A stretch of DNA of 5,272 nucleotides from Methanosarcinales archaeon (lineage in GTDB: Archaea > Halobacteriota > Methanosarcinia > Methanosarcinales > Methanocomedenaceae): positions 1 through 5,272 of the forward strand of contig DAOWEE010000345.1 in NCBI GenBank assembly GCA_030638625.1, given 5' to 3'. The translations under genes and the position numbers were made by a program. Shown in pieces: positions 1 to 5,272 of the stretch (position 1 is the first letter of the stretch; the number at the start of each line of letters is the position of its first letter). A model generated the notes under the pieces. That model was given only the letters and a program-made list of their open reading frames with translations, did not search any database and was not told the origin of the DNA.

Positions 1-84
1 AGGCTCAGGTCAGTGATGGATAGCGAACTTCCCATAGAAAAAAATGTGGAAAAATGGTACCCCCTCTGGGGGATACCCTTATAA
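1..84 (+). CDS. Possible 3' end of an unidentified gene entering from the left edge
   Basis: One plus-strand frame is open from the left edge to a TAA at 82-84, while the other two plus frames stop within the first 24 bases. The translated tail ends in an aromatic-rich stretch (KWYPLWGIPL). If real, this is the C-terminus of a gene converging on the psp operon, and the psp terminator hairpin would lie inside its last codons. Twenty-seven codons are too few to identify a family, and an open frame of this length can occur by chance. It should be read as a candidate only. Confidence 0.2.
   Translation, partial: RLRSVMDSELPIEKNVEKWYPLWGIPL
38..77 (-). terminator. Hairpin plus T-tracts ending the psp operon
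   Basis: An inverted repeat at 56-77 forms a GC-rich stem: GGTA and CCCCC pair with GGGGG and TACC around a TCT loop, with one bulged A at 73. Read on the minus strand, the hairpin begins 17 nt after the PspAA stop. It is followed by runs of five and seven T (complement of 50-54 and 38-44). Stem plus T-tract in this orientation is a good intrinsic-type terminator; archaeal termination relies mainly on the T-tracts. Confidence 0.7.
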
Positions 85-94
85 TCAGACCTAA

Positions 95-373
95 TTAATC
101 TTCGATAAGCCCTTCCCCGCTGAAAATCCCGGCCGCTTCTTCCAGTGTCAGGTCTTCAGGTGGAACAATGATGTCGGATTCCACAATATCTGCATCATCT
201 ATGGAGGTCCCATTTTCTTTTATCGCAGTAATTAGATTACTCAGCTCCTTCTTGAAGTCGCTTTCATTTTCTTTTGCTACGTAATCCACTATCTTGTTGT
301 CAATGACATTCAGTTCGTCCAGCAAACTGCTGGCTACCTGGAACTGCCCTTCACCCATTATCCTGACAATCAT
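95..373 (-). CDS. PspA-associated protein, PspAA domain
   Basis: This 92-residue protein matches the PspAA (PspA-associated) domain as I know it. It has an N-terminal MIVRIxGEGQ strand, a helical middle rich in acidic residues with a DELN motif (19-22), and a C-terminal segment SDIIVPPEDLTLEEA (66-80), where the P-P-D-x-T-L-E-E pattern is characteristic. PspAA proteins are encoded next to PspA in many archaea and bacteria and are thought to act with it in envelope stress; the biochemical role is not established. There is no signal peptide or membrane segment, so it is probably cytoplasmic. The start ATG overlaps the pspA stop as ATGA, and a strong Shine-Dalgarno lies 5 nt upstream, so translation is very likely coupled to pspA. 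Its length is normal for a stand-alone PspAA. Confidence 0.85.
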   Translation of the reverse strand: MIVRIMGEGQFQVASSLLDELNVIDNKIVDYVAKENESDFKKELSNLITAIKENGTSIDDADIVESDIIVPPEDLTLEEAAGIFSGEGLIED

Positions 374-1068
374 TTGCCCACCTCCTCTTTCAGGGACGCA
401 AGCTCGGATTCAATGTTACTGGTAGCACTTATCTTTGCAAGCTCTCTTTCAATATCATCCTCTCCGCCGGTAAAATCTTCCAGCGTGCCCTGTTCCAGCA
501 GTTCATCCAGTGCAGACGAGCGTGCTTTCATATTATCTATCTTCCCTTCTGCCCTCTGGACTGCCAGGCCCACATCTGCCATCTCTTCACTTATCCCTGT
601 TACCGATTCTGTGATCTTGACCTGTGCCTCTGCCGCAGAGTACTGGGCTTTGATGGTTTCCTTCTTTGTCCTGAAGGATTCGACTTTGGTAGACAGTCTT
701 TTTTCAGTAGCCTGGAGCTTTTCCTGCTCCTTGTTCAGATCAGCTATCTGTTGTTCAAGGGACTGGATCTGGGACATCAGACCTCCCTTCCTTTCCAGTG
801 CAAGGCGTGCCAGATCTTCCCTGCCGGCTTTGACCGCATCCCGGGCCTGGCCGTTCAGCTTATCAATATTCTGGTTCAGTTTTGCCTTTTGCAGTTCAAG
901 CCGTTTCTTGGAAGTGGTTACTTCAGCTACGCCCCGCTTAACATTCTGCAACAATTCAAGTTGTTTCTGGTAAGAGTAATCCAGGGTTTCCCTTGGGTCT
1001 TCCACCTTATCCATCAACTTATTCATTTTTGCTTTAACTACAGTCCCCATTCGATTTAATAAACTCAT
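370..1068 (-). CDS. pspA: PspA/IM30 (Vipp1) family membrane-stress protein
   Basis: The 232-residue protein belongs to the PspA/IM30 family (COG1842), a peripheral membrane protein that oligomerises into ESCRT-III-like rods or rings and stabilises or remodels the cytoplasmic membrane. Visible family features are an N-terminal amphipathic helix (about 1-22), the E-D-P turn (23-25) that precedes helix 1, and a long coiled coil of Gln/Lys/Glu-rich heptads (about 28-155). Within it is the conserved hairpin stretch AGREDLARLALERK (81-94). A further helix (about 160-192) contains QRAEGKI. The length is close to the roughly 220 residues of bacterial PspA. The tail after 195 is acidic and then helical (205-230). 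No signal peptide or membrane-spanning segment is seen. The ATG has GGAG 8 nt upstream. It is the first gene of a two-gene operon with PspAA. Bacterial partners PspB, PspC and PspF are not in the window. Confidence 0.93.
   Translation of the reverse strand: MSLLNRMGTVVKAKMNKLMDKVEDPRETLDYSYQKQLELLQNVKRGVAEVTTSKKRLELQKAKLNQNIDKLNGQARDAVKAGREDLARLALERKGGLMSQIQSLEQQIADLNKEQEKLQATEKRLSTKVESFRTKKETIKAQYSAAEAQVKITESVTGISEEMADVGLAVQRAEGKIDNMKARSSALDELLEQGTLEDFTGGEDDIERELAKISATSNIESELASLKEEVGK
379..385 (-). promoter_or_regulatory. Ribosome binding site of the PspAA gene, inside pspA
   Basis: The minus strand reads GGAGGTG, ending 5 nt before the ATG at 373-371. It matches the archaeal 16S 3' end closely and is buried in the last codons of pspA. 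This fixes the PspAA start and supports independent re-initiation at the ATGA overlap. Confidence 0.8.
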
Positions 1069-1100
1069 ATTATTAACTCCTTGCTTTTGATGATATTCAT

Positions 1101-1111
1101 TTTATATTTCC
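1101..1111 (-). promoter_or_regulatory. Candidate BRE/TATA box for the psp operon
   Basis: The minus strand reads GGAAATATAAA, an A-rich BRE-like stretch followed by a good euryarchaeal TATA box. It lies 33 nt upstream of the pspA ATG, so the transcript would have a very short leader of about 10 nt, barely including the GGAG. A weaker alternative further up (GTAAATAG, complement of 1131-1138) would give a leader of about 40 nt. The choice cannot be settled by reading. Confidence 0.4.
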
Positions 1112-1174
1112 ACTATTTGAATTACATTTCTATTTACTTTTGTAATGCCCCATTTATGTCATTGATTGTAAAAC

Positions 1175-1240
1175 GATATAAATAATAGCCAGATTCCATT
1201 TTAGGGAACCGAAATAAAATAAAACAATCAGGTTTATTAA
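1175..1240 (+). promoter_or_regulatory. Candidate promoter region for the DUF1614 gene
   Basis: Two TATA-like sites are visible on the plus strand. GATATAAATA at 1175-1184 is the better match but implies a leader of about 80 nt. TTTATTAA at 1233-1240 implies a leader of about 25 nt, which is more usual. The heptamer AACAATC occurs on either side of the second box (1223-1229 and 1248-1254). No riboswitch-like structure was recognised in the 218-bp spacer. Confidence 0.35.
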
Positions 1241-1286
1241 CTTCTCCAACAATCTAAAAGAATATTTAACATAGAGGTGAAATCTC

Positions 1287-1985
1287 ATGCGGGGAATGAT
1301 ATCAAGGCAGGATACGCAAATGCTCGGACTGTTCGGTATAATGCTTCTGCCTATACTCTACCTTATTTACACCAATATACTTGGCAGCCAGTGGAACATT
1401 CACCCTGTCGTGCTAAGCTTAATGTTGGTAGGCATGCTGGTTTTTTCGGCCACAGAGATACCTGTCTACCGTATGCGGACAAAGAAACCTGACTTTTCTG
1501 AAGAGAAGATGCAACTGCTGGGTGAATTCTACTCGGTGCCGCTGGCAGAGGAATTTGATCTTGGGGATGAACTGGTATTCAATACACGGGTAACATTAAA
1601 TGTAGGCGGTTTCATCCTGCCACTTCTGTTTTCAATGTATGCAGTGATTACTAATCCGGGTTTTGCAGCATTAGAGATCATGCTGATTGTAGTGATAGCC
1701 ACTCACCTGTTAACTGAATTTAAATCAGGCATCGGTATGGTCATGCCTGATTACATAGGCCTGCTGCCCATTCCCTTTGCCCTGATACTGGACCCTGGCA
1801 ATGTTGCCACCGTGGTACTTGTCTCAGGCGTGTTTGGCATCCTGCTGGGAACGGTCCTGTCATTGTTTAATATAACTGAGCAGACCGAGGGCAGTACATA
1901 TATAAACCTGGGCGGGGTTGGTAATTTCAGGGCAATATACATTACAGTAATAGTAGCAACACTGTTGTCTTATTCACCCCTGTAA
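1287..1985 (+). CDS. DUF1614 family integral membrane protein, function unknown
   Basis: The 232-residue hydrophobic protein resembles the archaeal DUF1614 family (COG4089-like), for which no function is established. I count six or seven membrane segments: about 11-32, 38-56, 105-122, 127-145, 152-168, 172-194 and 214-230. A polar, charged loop at 60-103 contains KKPDF and FDLGDELVFNTR. Conserved-looking intramembrane features are the GG at 107-108, the MPDYIGLLPIP turn (153-163), GNVATVVLVSGVFG (171-184) and the YINLGGVGNFRA loop (205-216), which I recall as typical of this family. No catalytic or transport motif is recognisable. The ATG is preceded by GAGGTGA (1274-1280) with 6-nt spacing, which fixes the start. 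It is monocistronic, divergent from pspA and convergent with enolase. The family call rests on memory of the motifs, not on a search. Confidence 0.75.
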   Translation: MRGMISRQDTQMLGLFGIMLLPILYLIYTNILGSQWNIHPVVLSLMLVGMLVFSATEIPVYRMRTKKPDFSEEKMQLLGEFYSVPLAEEFDLGDELVFNTRVTLNVGGFILPLLFSMYAVITNPGFAALEIMLIVVIATHLLTEFKSGIGMVMPDYIGLLPIPFALILDPGNVATVVLVSGVFGILLGTVLSLFNITEQTEGSTYINLGGVGNFRAIYITVIVATLLSYSPL

Positions 1986-2014
1986 GTGCCAGAATATCAT
2001 CAGAAATCTGGCAC
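1986..2014. terminator. Perfect inverted repeat between convergent genes, possible bidirectional terminator
   Basis: GTGCCAGA (1986-1993) is exactly complementary to TCTGGCAC (2007-2014), giving an 8-bp stem with a 13-nt loop. It starts on the base after the DUF1614 stop codon and lies 37 nt past the enolase stop on the other strand. There is no T-tract on either side, which argues against a simple intrinsic terminator. An mRNA 3'-end stabilising hairpin is equally possible. Confidence 0.45.
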
Positions 2015-2051
2015 GACTCTAGCTTACCACTTACTTAACGCCGGCAAAATA

Positions 2052-3323
2052 TCAAATTCTCATATAATGGGCCGCTTCACCCAGCTCTTCTTCAATGCGC
2101 ATAAGCTGGTTGTATTTACCCGTGCGCTCACTTCTGGCAGGTGCCCCGGTCTTGATAAGTTCCGCACCCAGTGCCACAGAGATATCGGCTATCATACTGT
2201 CCTCAGTCTCTGCTGAACGGTGACTCACAACCACACTGTAACCGTTGCGGTGTGCAGTGGTCGCGGCATCAAATGCTTCACTCAGGCTGCCAATCTGGTT
2301 GACCTTGAGCAGTAATGAATTGCATGCTCCCATTTCAATTCCCGTATTAAGGCGGTCCACATTGGTGACGAAAAGGTCATCTCCAACAATTATGGTCTCG
2401 GGCAGTTCTTCGGTAAGAGTTGCAAAATCCATGAACGCTTCTTCCTCAAAGGCATCTTCGATGAGGTAAATGGGATACGTGTTCACCAGGTCGAGATAAT
2501 AATCAACCAGTTCGCCCGCGTTTAGCTGTTCGCCATCAATGTCATATTTGCCGTCTTTATAGAACGATGAAGCCGCAGCGTCAATACCAATAGTGATATC
2601 GTCTTCGGTATATCCTGCTTCCTCAATGGCATCTGTTATGGCTTCCATGGCATCTGCTGTCATACTTAATGGAGGAGCATATCCTCCTTCATAACCCACG
2701 TTCGTGGCACCGGCACCATATTTTTCATTGAGGATGTCGCCCAGGGCATGGTAGGTCTCTGCCGCCCATCTTAATCCTTCGCGGAAGGTCTCTGCCCCTT
2801 TTGGCTGTATCATGAATTCCTGGATAGAAAGGTCATTACCGGCATGCTGTCCACCGTTTATGATATTGAGGGTGGGGACCGGTAAGGTGAATGAATTTGC
2901 ACCTCCAAGGTACTGGTAGAGTGGTATTTTCAGTGAGTCGGCTGCTGCGCGGGCTACTGCCAGACTTACGCCCAGTATGGCGTTGGCACCCAGGCTGGAC
3001 TTGTTCTCGGTACCATCCAGCTCAATCATCATCAGGTCAATTTCCCGCTGATGCCGTACGTCCATCCCCATTATCTCGGGACCAAGCGTAGCATTCACGT
3101 TGTGGATGGCTGTAAGCACTCCTTTACCACGATAGCGTTTATCTTTGTCACGCATCTCAAGTGCTTCATTTGAACCGGTAGATGCACCGCTGGGAACACT
3201 GGCTCGTCCAAATCCCCTTAAACGGGTATCATTACAATAAGTTGACACATCAACTTCTATAGTTGGATTTCCTCTGGAATCCAGTATTTCTCTTGCATAT
3301 ACCTTTTCTATCTCAAATACCAC
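2052..3323 (-). CDS. eno: Enolase (2-phosphoglycerate dehydratase)
   Basis: The 423-residue protein is a full-length enolase, interconverting 2-phosphoglycerate and phosphoenolpyruvate in glycolysis and gluconeogenesis with Mg2+. The N-terminal domain carries AREILDSRGNPTIEVDV (10-26) and the SGASTG loop (45-50). The barrel carries NGGQHAGNDLSIQEF (156-170, with H160 and E169), E212 as general acid partner, metal ligands D248 and E289 and one of D315/D316 in GDDLFVTN, catalytic K340, SHRSAETED (368-376) and K391 in IKTGAPARSER. All core catalytic residues are present. Some flanking residues differ from the usual consensus: GYEGG rather than GDEGG at 210-214, IEDA rather than IEDP at 288-291, and A371 where Gly is usual. 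The start is GTG, preceded by GGTGAT, which fits the 16S 3' end at canonical register. The gene stands alone between two terminators rather than in the ribosomal-protein cluster where many archaeal eno genes lie. Confidence 0.97.
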   Translation of the reverse strand: MVFEIEKVYAREILDSRGNPTIEVDVSTYCNDTRLRGFGRASVPSGASTGSNEALEMRDKDKRYRGKGVLTAIHNVNATLGPEIMGMDVRHQREIDLMMIELDGTENKSSLGANAILGVSLAVARAAADSLKIPLYQYLGGANSFTLPVPTLNIINGGQHAGNDLSIQEFMIQPKGAETFREGLRWAAETYHALGDILNEKYGAGATNVGYEGGYAPPLSMTADAMEAITDAIEEAGYTEDDITIGIDAAASSFYKDGKYDIDGEQLNAGELVDYYLDLVNTYPIYLIEDAFEEEAFMDFATLTEELPETIIVGDDLFVTNVDRLNTGIEMGACNSLLLKVNQIGSLSEAFDAATTAHRNGYSVVVSHRSAETEDSMIADISVALGAELIKTGAPARSERTGKYNQLMRIEEELGEAAHYMRI

Positions 3324-3353
3324 AATATCACCACTAAGTGATGGATAAAGGGC

Positions 3354-3369
3354 TATTTAAGCATAAATG
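3354..3369 (-). promoter_or_regulatory. Candidate TATA element for enolase
   Basis: The minus strand reads CATTTATGCTTAAATA, about 31-46 nt upstream of the GTG start and just past the T-tract of the upstream terminator. Either TTTATGC or TTAAATA could be the TATA core. The first would give a leader of roughly 15 nt that includes the GGTGAT ribosome binding site. An A-rich stretch lies upstream as a BRE would. Confidence 0.4.
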
Positions 3370-3377
3370 TTTTTTCC

Positions 3378-3406
3378 AAAAAAAGAATTGGGGCAGTCAG
3401 CCCCAA
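3378..3406 (-). terminator. Hairpin plus T7 ending the rpa-rpap operon
   Basis: TTGGGGC (3388-3394) and GCCCCAA (3400-3406) form a perfect 7-bp stem with a 5-nt loop. On the minus strand the stem is followed by TTC and seven T (complement of 3378-3384). It lies 12 nt past the RPA-associated protein stop and upstream of the enolase promoter, so it cleanly separates the two leftward units. Confidence 0.8.
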
Positions 3407-3418
3407 GATGTCAACAAA

Positions 3419-3985
3419 TTATTCCTGTGTTTGTTCTTTTAATGCATCCACCAGCATTTGTTTGTACACTGAAACCTCAGTGTTATAATGCTCCCTGGCC
3501 TTTGTAGCATCGGGGCTGTTGCCGTTCAGGTTATTAATGCGCTCCATTGTGCGCTGTGCGGTCTCTGCCACCCAGCGTTGCCTGGTTGCTTCATCCACAA
3601 TATGCACACTTTCCGGCCTTACCGAGGTCAGGACGTTGCCGTCTTCGGTCTGGTAAGTACTTGGCTTACCCACGATGGCAATATATGCAGGTGCCTCCAT
3701 TTCGGCTATGGCCCTGGCAGCTTCAGGCTGGTACTGTCCGGCATATATGATAAACGCACCAGTAGGGTCTACCACACGGGCCCGCCAGTATTCTGCATCG
3801 GTTCCGATGTCTTCTTTCTCTGTCAGTGTACCCACTATGAACATCCGGTTTACCTTGGCGCCGGTGGGTGTTAAGAGATACTGGGGTGAATACTGGTCAT
3901 TGCTGTCCTTGAAAGATAAATCGGAATCCCTGAACTCCTGTGCAAACACTCTATGTGCAACTTCCCTTGAATACTGTGATGCCAT
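3419..3985 (-). CDS. RPA-associated protein (COG3390 / RPAP3-like)
   Basis: The 188-residue protein fits the archaeal RPA-associated family (COG3390), encoded next to RPA genes in euryarchaea such as Haloferax, where RPAP proteins act with their cognate RPA in DNA repair and replication. An N-terminal REVAHRVFAQEF segment (7-18) leads to an OB-fold-like core (about 44-130). There, NRMFIVGTLTEKEDIG (46-61), WRARVVDPTGAFIIYAG (67-83) and PAYIAIVGKPSTY (99-111) look like successive strands. A helical C-terminus (132-185) follows. Short length, and pairing with a zinc-finger RPA of about 310 residues, point to the Rpap3 rather than the Rpap1 type. The start ATG lies 3 nt after the rpa stop, with GGAGGTG inside the last rpa codons, so the two are almost certainly co-transcribed and translationally coupled. 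It is the last gene before a terminator. Confidence 0.85.
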   Translation of the reverse strand: MASQYSREVAHRVFAQEFRDSDLSFKDSNDQYSPQYLLTPTGAKVNRMFIVGTLTEKEDIGTDAEYWRARVVDPTGAFIIYAGQYQPEAARAIAEMEAPAYIAIVGKPSTYQTEDGNVLTSVRPESVHIVDEATRQRWVAETAQRTMERINNLNGNSPDATKAREHYNTEVSVYKQMLVDALKEQTQE

Positions 3986-3988
3986 AAT

Positions 3989-4918
3989 TCACACCTCCAA
4001 CTCAGCTAACAAAGCATCTACCTTACCCGCTTCCATAGGCGGGAGAGGTGAAACTGTCTCAACCAGTATATACCGGTCAAGTCTTGGACCATTTATCAAA
4101 TAATATTTACCTAACAATTTTTCTGTCATCTTTTCAAGCACTACTTCCTGGTTAAGTTCCTGGGTGGCCATCTGTTTTGCCTCGTCCAGGGTAATACCGG
4201 TAAGTTGCTCTGTCACTTCGCGGTTGACCAGTGCATCCTGCACAATCAGGCCGTCGTCTATCACTGCCTTGATTCGCAGGTCATAAGTCCCTTCCACTTT
4301 ACCGTGTTCACCGCATACCCCTTTGATAAGAGCACGGTTACACTCAGTGCACCGCTTTATCAGACCTGAACCGGCCTGGATATCCACCATCGCACCTTCA
4401 AACTCGACATCCACAGTGCCAATCTCGATATCTTCCTGGATTTCTTCGATATGGCTGGTGCGGTTCATGGTTATCTCGAAACGTCCCTGGTAGCTGCTTG
4501 TGACCACGTTCTTGAACATATAGCTCTTTCCTTCTACCAGACCGGGCAACTCGGCACGGGCCCACTTTATGAACTTAATAGTGCCAGTTTCATCTCCTAT
4601 CAGGCCCACCTGGTCAATGCTCTCATGGGTGTTATCCCAGAGTTGTGCCACCTTGGCTGTGAGATTAACCCATTTACCGTCAGTGGTAATCTCGTTTACC
4701 TTAATAGTAGACGCTTCACCGTCTTGTGTGTAGAAATCCCCACGCGGAATATTGTATTCCTTTAGAAAATAGTTAACCACACTTCTGTGTGCTTCTTCAG
4801 CCGGAACCTTGAACTCGTTCACAAGTTTCTCAAGTCGACTTTCAATCTCATTGATGGGTATTTTAATATCCATCTTGCCAAAACGCTCTTCAATCTGCTT
4901 AGCTGTCTCTTTTATCAT
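3989..4918 (-). CDS. Replication factor A, RPA3-like single-stranded DNA-binding protein with zinc finger
   Basis: The 309-residue protein is an archaeal RPA (COG1599-like) that coats single-stranded DNA in replication, recombination and repair. An N-terminal helical region (1-60) precedes a first OB fold (about 70-155) with VNEITTDGKWVNLTAKV (74-90), GLIGDETGTIKFIKW (105-119) and YMFKNVVTSSYQGRFEI (133-149). A second OB fold (about 168-290) contains a zinc-finger insert with C190, C193, C202 and H205 (CTEC and CGEH). The gene pairs with an RPA-associated protein, as Haloferax rpa3 does with rpap3. The frame continues open to 5059, giving 47 more residues. I chose the ATG at 4918 because GAGG lies 8 nt upstream, the conserved sequence starts there, and the longer form would cover the likely TATA box. 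Confidence 0.9.
   Translation of the reverse strand: MIKETAKQIEERFGKMDIKIPINEIESRLEKLVNEFKVPAEEAHRSVVNYFLKEYNIPRGDFYTQDGEASTIKVNEITTDGKWVNLTAKVAQLWDNTHESIDQVGLIGDETGTIKFIKWARAELPGLVEGKSYMFKNVVTSSYQGRFEITMNRTSHIEEIQEDIEIGTVDVEFEGAMVDIQAGSGLIKRCTECNRALIKGVCGEHGKVEGTYDLRIKAVIDDGLIVQDALVNREVTEQLTGITLDEAKQMATQELNQEVVLEKMTEKLLGKYYLINGPRLDRYILVETVSPLPPMEAGKVDALLAELEV
3992..3998 (-). promoter_or_regulatory. Ribosome binding site of the RPA-associated gene, inside rpa
   Basis: The minus strand reads GGAGGTG, 6 nt before the ATG at 3985-3983. It overlaps the codons for the last residues of the RPA protein (Glu-Val-stop). This is the same arrangement as in the psp operon and supports coupled expression. 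Confidence 0.8.
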
Positions 4919-4926
4919 TTCCGATT

Positions 4927-4938
4927 CCTCAAGCCTCC
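4927..4938 (-). promoter_or_regulatory. Ribosome binding site that decides the rpa start
   Basis: On the minus strand GAGG (complement of 4927-4930) lies 8 nt before the ATG at 4918. A second GGAGG (complement of 4934-4938) is 15 nt away, which is too far for normal use. Nothing comparable was found for the upstream in-frame ATG at 5059. Confidence 0.6.
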
Positions 4939-4983
4939 AGTTTGTTATTGTTAGAGAGGCAACATGTAGATTATTTGGATGGT

Positions 4984-4994
4984 AGATATACTTT
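4984..4994 (-). promoter_or_regulatory. Candidate TATA box for the rpa operon
   Basis: The minus strand reads AAAGTATATCT, with purine-rich GATAAAG just upstream as a BRE-like element. It lies about 66-76 nt before the rpa start and predicts a leader of roughly 40 nt containing both Shine-Dalgarno candidates. Confidence 0.45.
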
Positions 4995-5042
4995 ATCAAA
5001 GCGGAGTGAAAGTAATAATGACGTTTCAAAATGACATAACCC

Positions 5043-5080
5043 ATATTACCTATAAACAAGTAATACTGTGGCTGGAGGTT
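5043..5080 (+). promoter_or_regulatory. Candidate TATA region and ribosome binding site of the Dsr-like gene
   Basis: GGAGGTT at 5074-5080 lies 7 nt before the ATG at 5088 and fixes that start. Two TATA-like sites precede it, CATATTA (5043-5049) and TATAAA (5051-5056). Both imply a very short leader or a start site close to the Shine-Dalgarno, so the promoter assignment is tentative, while the ribosome binding site is firm. Confidence 0.45.
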
Positions 5081-5087
5081 AGCAATA

Positions 5088-5272
5088 ATGTCAAAGGATA
5101 TTCCAGAAAAAGGAGCGATTGTACAGAGAGATAAAGAAACCTATGCCATAGCCCCACACATCCCTGGCGGCATAATGGATGTAAGCACGCTTCGAAAAAT
5201 CGCCGACGTGGCAGAGAAATACAATGCATCAGCCATCAAGATAACATCGGCACAGCGCATTGCCCTGGTAGG
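5088..5272 (+). CDS. N-terminus of a small sulfite/nitrite reductase-like siroheme protein (Dsr-LP), truncated by the window
   Basis: Only the first 61 residues lie in the window; the gene runs off the right edge. They match the ferredoxin-like half domain that opens sulfite/nitrite reductases. The pattern is a beta strand TYAIAPHIPGGIMDV (18-32), a helix LRKIADVAEKYNA (35-47), and a strand IKITSAQRIALVG (50-62; the last Gly codon is cut), in which the TSAQRIAL stretch is the siroheme-binding-side signature. In methanogens this N-terminus is typical of small stand-alone Dsr-like proteins of roughly 220 residues that carry siroheme and Fe4S4 centres. Their physiological role is unsettled, with sulfite reduction or sulfur assimilation proposed. 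The cysteine ligands would lie beyond the edge and cannot be checked, so an F420-dependent Fsr or a larger DsrA/B-type protein is not excluded, although the absence of an upstream FpoF-like domain argues against Fsr. Transcribed divergently from rpa. Confidence 0.75.
   Translation, partial: MSKDIPEKGAIVQRDKETYAIAPHIPGGIMDVSTLRKIADVAEKYNASAIKITSAQRIALV

Noticed and set aside
374..973. Long plus-strand open frame antisense to pspA, rich in Ser and Ala
   Set aside because: It mirrors the helical, Glu/Lys/Leu-rich coding sequence of pspA on the other strand. Its low-complexity Ser content is typical of such shadows, and no ribosome binding site or family match is seen.
1069..1286. Possible small RNA, tRNA or riboswitch in the divergent spacer
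   Set aside because: No cloverleaf, CCA-like end or compact stem set could be drawn; the region reads as AT-rich promoter DNA.
1277..1492. Overlapping plus-strand frame at the start of the DUF1614 gene
   Set aside because: It lies out of frame with the membrane protein, its start falls on the ribosome binding site of that gene, and its composition shows no hydrophobic or family pattern.
3675..4103. Plus-strand open frame across the rpap/rpa junction
   Set aside because: It is antisense to two clearly conserved genes, with no ribosome binding site and no recognisable motif.
4919..5059. N-terminal extension of the RPA protein to the ATG at 5059
   Set aside because: The 47 extra residues look unlike RPA, would cover the best TATA candidate, and have no ribosome binding site, whereas the ATG at 4918 has one.

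Overview
The window looks archaeal, most likely a methanogen or methane-oxidising euryarchaeon of the Methanosarcinales type. The reasons are the gene set (an RPA3-like zinc-finger replication protein followed by its RPA-associated protein, a DUF1614 membrane protein, a small siroheme sulfite-reductase-like protein), Shine-Dalgarno sites that match GGAGGTGATC, AT-rich TATA-like boxes, and T-tract terminators. The lineage is an inference from gene content; no 16S or other marker is present.

Layout from left to right. Positions 1-94 hold a strong hairpin/T-tract terminator for the leftward psp operon and, possibly, the last codons of an unidentified rightward gene. Positions 95-1068 (minus strand) are a two-gene stress module: a PspA/IM30 membrane-remodelling protein followed by PspAA, with an ATGA stop/start overlap. 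A 218-bp AT-rich divergent promoter region (1069-1286) separates it from a rightward DUF1614 multi-pass membrane protein (1287-1985). This gene converges on enolase (2052-3323, minus strand), with a perfect 8-bp inverted repeat between them. To the right, a terminator hairpin (3378-3406) ends a leftward operon of RPA-associated protein (3419-3985) preceded by RPA3-like ssDNA-binding protein (3989-4918). A 169-bp divergent spacer then leads to the start of a Dsr-like siroheme protein (5088 to the right edge, truncated).

The window therefore has five transcription units: psp (envelope stress), DUF1614 (unknown), eno (glycolysis/gluconeogenesis), rpa-rpap (DNA replication and repair) and dsr-like (sulfur chemistry, possibly sulfite handling). 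Apart from the two coupled gene pairs, the genes do not form one pathway. No mobile elements, CRISPR arrays, tRNAs or rRNAs were seen. Nothing here is clearly a new system. The least-understood parts are the PspA-PspAA pair facing a DUF1614 membrane protein, and the Dsr-like gene at the edge.
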